Shown here piece after piece: positions 20,085 to 26,676 of a stretch of 64,000 bases of DNA. The position numbers and the translations under genes are program-made. The notes beneath the pieces were generated by a model. It worked only from the letters and a program-made list of their open reading frames with translations, ran no database searches and had not been told where the DNA came from. Positions within the stretch are counted from its first letter, which is position 1; each line of letters starts with the position of its first letter. The DNA comes from Mangrovimicrobium sp033283385. GTDB lineage: Bacteria; Pseudomonadota; Gammaproteobacteria; Pseudomonadales; Halieaceae. The stretch covers positions 1,488,001 through 1,552,000 of the forward strand of contig JAWMQQ010000001.1 of the NCBI GenBank assembly GCA_033283385.1, read 5' to 3'.

Positions 20085-21077
20085 TCATCCTCTGGAATAG
20101 TACTCTTTTCTAGTTGCCAATAAGGCGTTGTAGAAATTTCTGCACACCCTCTCTCCAGTAGGGCATCCAAGGTCCCTACGAATTCTGCGCAACGAATTAC
20201 CGAGCGATGGTTTGCGCCCTTCAATAATAATGCTCCAGTGACCGTTAATGTCTTTGAGAGTAATTGACTGCATCCACTCGAAAGGGATGTCTTCATGGCC
20301 GTAGATTCCAGATAAACCTTTATTTGTAAGCGTTATCACCCTTCCGTAACTGGATGTTAGCTTCATTAGTTCTCGCGTGGGTGCAGATTTTTCTGGAGGT
20401 GGCTTGGGCGCCAATTTGGGAATGGGCTTAGGATTAGGTGTGGGCCTAGAATAATTGGAAATTTGCTGGCTGGATGGAGCCCCGTTTACATTTGGATTAT
20501 CGTTAGAGTTAAGAAGAAGTGCTCCTATACCCCCAATGATAATAATAAAAAGCCATCCACTCATTCCTGAGCTTTCATTTGCTCTACTTTCGTGCGAACT
20601 CGATGATATTGAACCCGTTCTAGCGGGCGCGTTTTGTTTGTGCTTTTCTTTTATGCTGCTCAGGTCTTTATTTATATCGACCCTTGATACAGGTGCCCCA
20701 TGTCCGCCTCGGTGCTGCGTATAACGATCTCCAAATATCGTAGTTTTATTCTCCGATGTACCAATATCCCGTCGATCATTATCGTAGTGTTGAGTATAGT
20801 GATCCCCAAGAATTGTCGTTTTTTCTTCTGAGGTACCAATATCCCGTCGATCATTATCGTAGTGTTGAGTATAGTGATCCCCAAGAATTGTCGTTTTTTC
20901 TTCTGAGGTACCAGTATCCCGTCGATCATTATCGTAATGCTGAGTGTACTTATCGCCGAAGATTGTTGTTTTTTCTTCTGAAGTACTTACTTCCTTTCCG
21001 TCCTTATCGTAATGCTGAGTGTACTTATCGCCGAAGATTGTTGTTTTTTCTTCGGACCATCCTGTATCGTCACTCAT
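20085..21077 (-). CDS. Tandem-repeat, single-pass membrane protein of the cargo operon
   Basis: A 330-residue protein beginning at ATG 21077 after a strong AGGAGG site. Residues 8-132 are five 25-residue repeats of the form SEEKTTIFGDKYTQHYD followed by an acidic spacer; the unit reads like a beta-hairpin. A linker rich in S/N follows, then a membrane helix (GWLFIIIIGGIGALLL), a proline-rich stretch and a C-terminal domain of about 85 residues with a WSIIIEGRKPS strand and a short helical end. Similar repeat blocks occur in uncharacterised bacterial proteins. It is 81 bp downstream of the TIR gene on the same strand. Function unknown; a sensor or effector anchor for the TIR protein is a guess. 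Confidence 0.75.
   Translation of the reverse strand: MSDDTGWSEEKTTIFGDKYTQHYDKDGKEVSTSEEKTTIFGDKYTQHYDNDRRDTGTSEEKTTILGDHYTQHYDNDRRDIGTSEEKTTILGDHYTQHYDNDRRDIGTSENKTTIFGDRYTQHRGGHGAPVSRVDINKDLSSIKEKHKQNAPARTGSISSSSHESRANESSGMSGWLFIIIIGGIGALLLNSNDNPNVNGAPSSQQISNYSRPTPNPKPIPKLAPKPPPEKSAPTRELMKLTSSYGRVITLTNKGLSGIYGHEDIPFEWMQSITLKDINGHWSIIIEGRKPSLGNSLRRIRRDLGCPTGERVCRNFYNALLATRKEYYSRG
20682..21056 (-). repeat. Five in-frame 75-bp coding repeats
   Basis: Each unit encodes 25 residues. Units 3 and 4 are the same at protein level and nearly or fully identical in DNA, so the array has recently expanded or been homogenised. The fifth unit has diverged after TIFGDRYTQH. No spacers are present, so this is not a CRISPR. 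Confidence 0.85.
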
Positions 21078-21158
21078 ATTGGCACACCTCCTGTGTCCGC
21101 CTTGTTGCTCGGGCTTCCGATATGGGTTTGGTTTGAACAACCGTGGTGAAGATTGTTG

Positions 21159-22679
21159 TTAACTACTTTCGATTTTTTCAATCAATGCGTCAGCTAGATC
21201 ATTTACAGATTGACGCCTTAGATCAATGTGGCCGATATTTGCAGAGAGCCCTACAACACGCACATCATCAAGTATCACTGGCAAAAGGTACACATCTGTG
21301 CGTTTTCCTCGGGCCTCCTTCCCAACTTCAAACTCGAAATTCGTCCAATCTTTCTCTGGATAATGTTTTGAAAGAAATATGAGCATATATTGTGCGTCGT
21401 TTGCATAAACATCCGCGAGTTTTAATCTAAGATCAGTTCCCCACAGTTTGTGCTGGAGATCGAAGTCGTAGAAGACCGTGTATCCTGATTGATTTAGGAT
21501 GTCCTTTAGTTCTTCAACAATTGTACGATCTTCTCCAGCAAATGAAACGGCCACATCCCAGGGATAGCCTGTTCTCCTTAGGCGTATTGCTCTGCCTACC
21601 TCATCCATATCTATGAGTGATAGATATAGTCCGAATGAGGGGTCCTCTATGGAGATGCTCTCCGAATCCTTGTTGAGATAAATTGCATCATCTAAGCCGC
21701 GTTCTTCGATGACTTCAGGAAGATACTTTAAGCAGTTGTGGAATGAGGTTGTTTTCTTAGATCTTTCTTTAGTGTCTTCGATTGGCGCTAGTAGTCTTCG
21801 CTGTATCTCTTGTAACTGAATCTCACCTTTACCGATCAGAGCGATATTTTTTATGATGTCGAAATAGGTATTGTGTACCGACCTGGATTGTTGTTTCCCT
21901 TTACATAACCCGACTAATTTATTGTGGTATTTACCGCGGTATATTCTAATCACGCCATCCTTAATTTCCTCCATGCTGCAGTCTATCACAGCAAAATTTT
22001 CAGAAGTTTTCAGTATACTGTTTCTTATACAAGCGACACGGCAGATAACCTGAATCGCGGACGGTATGCCGTTCGCCGCAGAAATGAATTGGTTCTTAGA
22101 TTCCGCATTAAATTCAATGTTAAGATGCTTTTCACCCAGCTCAACCACACTGGCGCAAAATGTGTCATTTTGTCTCTTCATTTCGTAGACATCATTTCTG
22201 ATTCCAAGCTCCGAATCTATGTCCAGCATTTTCTTACTGGAGCTAGCGATGCCAATGATGAAAAAACGGATTCCGATTTCGTGCCACCTTTTTAAGCGGT
22301 AACCCAAGTCCTGCCGAACAGATTCTTTAAGATGGTGGAAATCGTCTACTATAACGATTCCCGCAGCCCCTAAGTATTCTGTTACCTCGTCTGTTGAGTT
22401 TGAGCAGGAAAATTCTTTTGAGAAAATACTTTCAAGAGTATGGTGCTCTGCGTAGTCCCTGCCTGAAATCCAGTGCGTATCACCCGGTCCGCGGCCGGAT
22501 TCATCCAATGCCTTTTTTGCTAGAGTGGTTTTGCCGCAGCCAGATGGTCCGCTCAGGGTAATATGCTTTCCAGTCGTTAGAATTGATCCGACAATATCCG
22601 AATATTCTTGGGGTGCAACAAAAGTTAGAACGGGTATTTCGCTTTCATTAAATACATCTGCAATGTTGTATATTTGCAT
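21159..22679 (-). CDS. STAND-like NTPase with C-terminal TIR domain, candidate anti-phage effector
   Basis: 506 residues. The N-terminal P-loop NTPase has Walker A GPSGCGKT (44-51), Walker B IVIVDD (108-113) and a STAND-type NGIP motif (203-206). Residues about 375-500 form a TIR domain: WDVAVSFAGEDR, FYDFDLQHKLWG, LIFLSKHY and WTNFEFE, with Glu449 or Glu451 in the place of the NAD-cleaving glutamate. Bacterial TIR domains fused to NTPases commonly cleave NAD+ during infection. Here the effector is at the C-terminus and no TPR or WD sensor repeats are present. AT-rich codon use differs from the rest of the element. Neighbours are a small overlapping ORF upstream and the repeat membrane protein downstream. 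Confidence 0.88.
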   Translation of the reverse strand: MQIYNIADVFNESEIPVLTFVAPQEYSDIVGSILTTGKHITLSGPSGCGKTTLAKKALDESGRGPGDTHWISGRDYAEHHTLESIFSKEFSCSNSTDEVTEYLGAAGIVIVDDFHHLKESVRQDLGYRLKRWHEIGIRFFIIGIASSSKKMLDIDSELGIRNDVYEMKRQNDTFCASVVELGEKHLNIEFNAESKNQFISAANGIPSAIQVICRVACIRNSILKTSENFAVIDCSMEEIKDGVIRIYRGKYHNKLVGLCKGKQQSRSVHNTYFDIIKNIALIGKGEIQLQEIQRRLLAPIEDTKERSKKTTSFHNCLKYLPEVIEERGLDDAIYLNKDSESISIEDPSFGLYLSLIDMDEVGRAIRLRRTGYPWDVAVSFAGEDRTIVEELKDILNQSGYTVFYDFDLQHKLWGTDLRLKLADVYANDAQYMLIFLSKHYPEKDWTNFEFEVGKEARGKRTDVYLLPVILDDVRVVGLSANIGHIDLRRQSVNDLADALIEKIESS

Positions 22680-22905
22680 TATCTATTCTCTTAGCCAGTG
22701 CGTTCGCGCGATTTTCGGAGCTAAGCAGCGATGCTCGGTTAAGATGGTTCAAGTACCTTGCATTGCTTGTGCTAAATTGCTCATGGTTTGAATGAGACCA
22801 TAGACTATTGCCAAGCTCAACAGTCTGCTCATTTGTTAAATTGGTACCCAATTTGCCGCGAAAAACGCCTGATGGTCTTTTCAATTGTATGGCTTGTCGT
22901 AACAA
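22648..22905 (-). CDS. Small ORF overlapping the TIR gene start
   Basis: An 85-residue frame beginning at TTG 22905 and ending 32 bases inside the TIR gene. The product is polar and helical (NEQTVELGNSLWSHSNHEQF, then NRASLLSSENRANALAKRIDNAN). The base composition matches the cargo operon. The overlap suggests a coupled upstream partner, but there is no strong ribosome site and no family I recognise. It may be a degraded gene tail. Confidence 0.4.
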   Translation of the reverse strand: MLRQAIQLKRPSGVFRGKLGTNLTNEQTVELGNSLWSHSNHEQFSTSNARYLNHLNRASLLSSENRANALAKRIDNANIQHCRCI

Positions 22906-22912
22906 CCGGTGT

Positions 22913-22939
22913 TAAGACAAAAGCCCCCGTGAGGGGGCT
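22913..22939 (-). terminator. Rho-independent terminator after the packaging operon
   Basis: Read on the minus strand, AGCCCCC and GGGGGCT form a seven-pair stem with a four-base loop (22939-22922), followed by TTTTGTCTT. It lies about 90 bp after the stop codon of the 23026 gene and separates the core from the cargo operon. Confidence 0.85.
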
Positions 22940-23025
22940 CCGGCCAGCTCACCGCGCAATTGCCGGAGGCCTGCGGCGCTGGCTGCGGGCGATGTCACAC
23001 ACTCCTCCCGCTGGTGTGGCGGCGG

Positions 23026-23658
23026 TTAGGCCGCGGTGGTGGTTCGGGGGCGGCGGGTGCCGAGGATCATGTCCAGCCGCTCGTCGGAGTGCCGACCAAA
23101 CAGGAGGTGTGAGCTCAGGTCGTCGCTGGGGCGCAGGGCGTCCAACTGCGAGTACAGGCTTGCCGGCGCTGCTGCCACCTGCCTGCCGACCTCCAGTCCC
23201 GCCCGGTTTGCATCGACGCGGGTGCGCTCAATCTCCAGAAGGGAAGCCTCAATGTCCCGGAGCGCTGCGGCGTAGGCCGCACGAGCTTTCGCTGCCTTTC
23301 TCAGCAGCGATGCCAGGTCATCGTACTGACCAGGCATTCCGTCCAGCGCCTCGCGACCCTTCGCCGCCCGGAGGCGGACAGAGAGCTCGTTGCGCTGCGC
23401 CCTGAGCTGCTCGCTCTCCACCTTCAGGTCTGCGTACTCCTCATCCAGCGCCTGGACTTCCTTCACGCTGCCGGTGATCAGGATGCGGTGGCGCTCAGGT
23501 CCCACGCTGCCGCCCTTCGTGGATGCCGGGCGAATGGTGTTCAGTCGCGCCTCGACATCGAGGAAGCGCTGGCTGGCCTGCTGGTTAAGCTCGGCGTACT
23601 GGCTGGCTGTCAGGGGCTCAGGTTGTTGCAGGGCTGCTGCGATCTGCTTGGTGATCAT
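23026..23658 (-). CDS. Coiled-coil element protein, last gene of the packaging operon
   Basis: A 210-residue product from ATG 23658, which overlaps the upstream stop by ATGA. The middle (EVQALDEEYADLKVESEQLRAQ, RAAKARAAYAAALRDIEASLLEIERTR) is a long Ala/Glu/Arg-rich coiled coil. The C-terminus is Ser/Asp/Arg-rich. It has the look of a phage scaffold, head-completion or tape-like helper but I cannot assign it. The open frame upstream to 23808 is not used because it runs through the preceding gene. Confidence 0.7.
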   Translation of the reverse strand: MITKQIAAALQQPEPLTASQYAELNQQASQRFLDVEARLNTIRPASTKGGSVGPERHRILITGSVKEVQALDEEYADLKVESEQLRAQRNELSVRLRAAKGREALDGMPGQYDDLASLLRKAAKARAAYAAALRDIEASLLEIERTRVDANRAGLEVGRQVAAAPASLYSQLDALRPSDDLSSHLLFGRHSDERLDMILGTRRPRTTTAA

Positions 23659-24008
23659 TGCGGTTCTCCTCCATTGCGGTAGGCGTTGCAGAGGTCGGTG
23701 ACGTACTGGTCGTAGGCACGGTTTGCCGCCTCCGCATCGTTGAGGGGTTGCCTCGTTCCGTTGAACTGGTCCGACTTCACGGGGGTGAGCGGGTCCAGGT
23801 CGTAGCACATCTGGTCATAGGCCGCGTCCCTGAGGTCCCACGCATCCTGAAGCGCGGTGCGCGAGTGCTCAGCGGTCTCTCGCTGGGCGGCATCCATGAA
23901 CATCATGCCAACGCGTACGATGGCGCCGTCAGCGATAACGTCGTCCGGCGTGCGGTCGCGCCACTGTCTGGTTTTCGGGTCGAAATACTGCGATGTGTGT
24001 TGCTGCAT
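23655..24008 (-). CDS. Small element protein of unknown function
   Basis: 117 residues from ATG 24008, preceded by AGGAGT. The N-terminus DPKTRQWRDRTPDDVIADGAIVRVGMMFMD and an acidic helical C-terminus are visible; there are two cysteines and no catalytic motif. It lies 10 bases after the terminase gene and is coupled (ATGA) to the coiled-coil gene. A phage accessory protein is likely from position alone. Confidence 0.65.
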   Translation of the reverse strand: MQQHTSQYFDPKTRQWRDRTPDDVIADGAIVRVGMMFMDAAQRETAEHSRTALQDAWDLRDAAYDQMCYDLDPLTPVKSDQFNGTRQPLNDAEAANRAYDQYVTDLCNAYRNGGEPQ

Positions 24009-24018
24009 GATGTGACTC

Positions 24019-25467
24019 CTATTGAGTTCCCATTGAAATGATCCGCTTTGGTCTTGCTCTGGCTGGCTCGTCGGCCAGCGCCGACTCCAGGGCTCGCCGG
24101 TAGTCGCTGCGCTTGGTGCGCTCCGCAACCAGACCTGCAACCACGTTGGCCCTGTCGTCGTGTCCACCCGGCGGGTGGTCGATGCTGTCCCGGCCGCTGC
24201 GCGCCGTGCGGCGCTCTAGCGAGCAGAACTGTGTGATGAGGCGCTCGTCCGGTGGAATCTCCACCTGTCCTGAGTTGAACGCCGCCAGTGCATCCTTGTA
24301 GAGGTCGCTCTTGGGCTTCGCGGCCTGCTCGACCTTGATGCCATGACGCTTGAACTCGTCAGCCGGCCATGACCCGGCGTAGCGGTCGGACGTGGCGCTG
24401 TGAACGCGGTACCGCCGGAGGAGGGCGGCGTACTCGGCTACGATCTCGGCAGGGGGCCCGCGCCGAGCCTGTACCAAGTCAATCACCGTCCGCTGCCCCT
24501 CGTGATGGCCGATGGCAAGGCAGAACTCGTCCTGTCCACCCCCAGAGGGATCAAGGAAAGCGAAGTATTTGGTGCGGCCCTGTGGCGGCATCACCAAGGG
24601 CTCCAGTCTGGCAGCGGCCTCCACGGACTCGCGGGACAGGAATGCCTCGATGTCTGTCCGGAACTCCGCGCCGTATTCAGCGGCGGCGGCCACCGGGTCG
24701 CGCTCCTTGGCGCGGTCCAGCACGCGCTGGGGGAAGCTCGGATTCATCACATAGCTCGGTGCCTGGGCAACCAGAATTGGACTGTCATCGCCGTAGTGCC
24801 TGCGATAGGTGTTCCAGAGCTCACCGCGCCGGGCGTAGGGCGAAGACAGGACGACCATCTTGCCGTCCAGCGTGGCCATTGCGGGCCGGATGGCGTTGAG
24901 AATCTCGTAGTCCGGGTTGGCGCTGTCCTCGCTACGCCAGAAGGCAACCTCGTCGGCGATGCACAGGGGGACCGAGTAGCCGCGCACGGCACGGAAGCTG
25001 GCGGTGGTGATCTCAATGGCGCAGCGATTGTTGAACTCAATGGACTCCGCGTCCTCCTTGACCACCAGCTGCTTGAACATCCGGTTTTCATTGATCAGGC
25101 CGCGAGCGTAGCGGAAGCAGGTACGCGCCTGTTTGCGGGACTCCGCCAGAACCATCACGGTGGCAATCTCGCCGGGTGCCATGCGTGTGGCGAAGTCATT
25201 GAAGATTGCCGCGAAGACGGCGAGCAGGGCGGCGACGTTAGTCTTGCCACCGCGACGACCGACGACCAGCCAGAGTTCCTCGCAGGCTTCCTTCGGTGAA
25301 TTGGAGCGGCGCGTGATCTGCTGGAAGATTCGCAGCTCGTCGTCCGTCAGGGCCAGACCATAGAAGGCAGAGAGCAGGGCAGTCCAGGGCTTCCAGCTGT
25401 CATCGCCGAAGTGATCCCCAAACAGGTGGGGGTCGGTCATCATGTCGCGGATGGTCGGGAGGCTCAT
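24019..25467 (-). CDS. Terminase large subunit (packaging ATPase/nuclease)
   Basis: 482 residues. The ATPase shows a Walker A variant WLVVGRRGGKTNVAALLAV (about 67-85) and Walker B LCIADEVAFW. The C-terminal RNase H-like nuclease has acidic residues in FAFLDPSGGGQDEF, ATSDRYAGSWPADEF and the late GGHDDRAN. This is full length for phage terminases that cut and translocate DNA into procapsids. It is preceded by two short ORFs in 4-base overlaps. Its presence without capsid or portal genes is the oddest point of this element. Confidence 0.9.
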   Translation of the reverse strand: MSLPTIRDMMTDPHLFGDHFGDDSWKPWTALLSAFYGLALTDDELRIFQQITRRSNSPKEACEELWLVVGRRGGKTNVAALLAVFAAIFNDFATRMAPGEIATVMVLAESRKQARTCFRYARGLINENRMFKQLVVKEDAESIEFNNRCAIEITTASFRAVRGYSVPLCIADEVAFWRSEDSANPDYEILNAIRPAMATLDGKMVVLSSPYARRGELWNTYRRHYGDDSPILVAQAPSYVMNPSFPQRVLDRAKERDPVAAAAEYGAEFRTDIEAFLSRESVEAAARLEPLVMPPQGRTKYFAFLDPSGGGQDEFCLAIGHHEGQRTVIDLVQARRGPPAEIVAEYAALLRRYRVHSATSDRYAGSWPADEFKRHGIKVEQAAKPKSDLYKDALAAFNSGQVEIPPDERLITQFCSLERRTARSGRDSIDHPPGGHDDRANVVAGLVAERTKRSDYRRALESALADEPARARPKRIISMGTQ

Positions 25468-25709
25468 CGTGCGCGCTGCCGCTTGAGCTTTTCGATTTGG
25501 TCATAGATGTATCGACGCTTGGCGATCTCACCTGCAACTCGCAATGCTGCACGTTGTACGTCCTCGCCTCTGAGTTCGGCGACGCCTATCTTGGAGAGGG
25601 CGTAGAATTTCTCGTCCTCGGTAAGGTGTGCAAAAGGGTGCCCTACGTAGTCTCGGAACGCCTTTCGGGCTTCCGGCGTGCGGAGTTTCCTTGGTTGTCC
25701 CTTTCTCAT
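25464..25709 (-). CDS. Small basic protein between candidate small and large terminase genes
   Basis: 81 residues, strongly basic at both ends (RKGQPRKLRTPEARKAFRD; EKLKRQRAR), helical. It overlaps both neighbours by four bases, so it is translated as part of the terminase operon. A DNA-binding or head-joining helper is possible. I do not recognise the family. Confidence 0.65.
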   Translation of the reverse strand: MRKGQPRKLRTPEARKAFRDYVGHPFAHLTEDEKFYALSKIGVAELRGEDVQRAALRVAGEIAKRRYIYDQIEKLKRQRAR

Positions 25710-26074
25710 GCTGCGTCCTCGCGCTTGGTTCGCTGGGCTATGAAGTCAGCGAGGTTGATGTCCTTGGTCTGGCGCTGGAGGCCGAGCTTCGACAGGATGC
25801 CCTGGAGCGCGTTGACGGCCTGCGTCCACTTGCCCACGTCGAACTCACCGTCCATCGCTAGTGCCTGTTCCTGTTGAGCCAGCCAGTGCTCGAGCCACAG
25901 TGCACGCTCGACGAGGGAGCGTTGGGCGTAGCTCAGGGAGTCCAGGCCTCCGAGGTCGTCCGTGAACCGGGCGAACCGGGCTCTCATCTCCTGAGCGAGC
26001 ACGGTGCGGCTGTCGAGTTCGTGCAGGAATCCACGCTCATAGGTTTCAGGGACGTTTCGTCGTTTCGCTGCCAT
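25706..26074 (-). CDS. Candidate terminase small subunit-like protein
   Basis: 122 residues from ATG 26074 (the frame is open to 26716 but the extra part is a low-complexity read through the iteron region). It is helical with an N-terminal KRRNVPETYERGFL segment, a middle DLGGLDSLSYAQRSLVERALW, and a C-terminal FIAQRTKRED. Position directly ahead of the large subunit is where small terminases sit. The assignment rests on context, not a seen motif. Confidence 0.6.
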   Translation of the reverse strand: MAAKRRNVPETYERGFLHELDSRTVLAQEMRARFARFTDDLGGLDSLSYAQRSLVERALWLEHWLAQQEQALAMDGEFDVGKWTQAVNALQGILSKLGLQRQTKDINLADFIAQRTKREDAA

Positions 26075-26479
26075 ATGACCCCCGGTCATCCAAGGTAAAT
26101 GTGCGATAACCGTGTCGTATTTCTGGGGCTTCGTAAGCACCCCGGTGGCAACATTTTGGCGACACGGTCGCATGTGGTTGCAGGGTGCAGAGGTCCCGAG
26201 GCCATGCGGCGCTTGGCTTTCGTCAACTTGGGTGGCAACACACATCATGCGGTAGTCAACGGTTCGCGGGCCCCGGGCCGCCGCCGGGGGTAGGGGAGGG
26301 CTAAGATGTGGCTTTTGGGCTCGAATCCCGCAGGGCTCAGGAGAGGGCCGCTGCTGGGCAATATCTTCAAGGCTGTCGATACCCTGTCGCCGAGATCGTT
26401 GCCCGGCAGGGGAGCCCGGATGAACCACCGGGCGAAAAATACGCGCCGATTGAGCGCCGTGAGTGCCTTTCGCGGGGTG

Positions 26480-26665
26480 TAATGCCCCTAATGCCAGGCT
26501 AATGCCCGCCTGTGGAATTTCCCGCAGGGCAAGCGGCGCAAGGCTTTCGAGAGTTACAGGGGCATTAAGGGCATTAGGGGCATTATTTATTCCCTTAGTA
26601 GCAAACTGTCGAACGACAGTTACTATATAGGGGCCGAAATTAATGCTTTTAATCCCCCTAATGCC
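26480..26665. other. Candidate replication origin: TAATGCCC iterons and an inverted repeat
   Basis: Three direct TAATGCC units (26480, 26489, 26500), then three GGGCATTA units in inverse orientation (26559, 26569, 26577), then TAATGC (26641) and TAATGCC (26659). Between the inverse set and the last pair is AACTGTCG-AA-CGACAGTT (26604-26621). It adjoins the 3' end of the primase-helicase gene in a 600-bp stretch (26075-26676) with no other gene. P4-type satellites replicate from iterons next to such genes, which supports an origin. The rest of the stretch, 26075-26479, shows nothing further beyond two GGTGGCAACA copies. Confidence 0.6.
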
Positions 26666-26676
26666 TCCACCCCCGC

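Noticed and set aside
19979..20296. 105-residue minus-strand frame overlapping the end of the repeat protein
   Set aside because: It lies in another frame of the C-terminal domain; no ribosome site or family features. A frameshifted extension of the repeat protein cannot be excluded, but the annotated end reads like real coding.
20682..21056. Possible CRISPR array
   Set aside because: 75-bp repeats are contiguous, in frame and coding, with no spacers.
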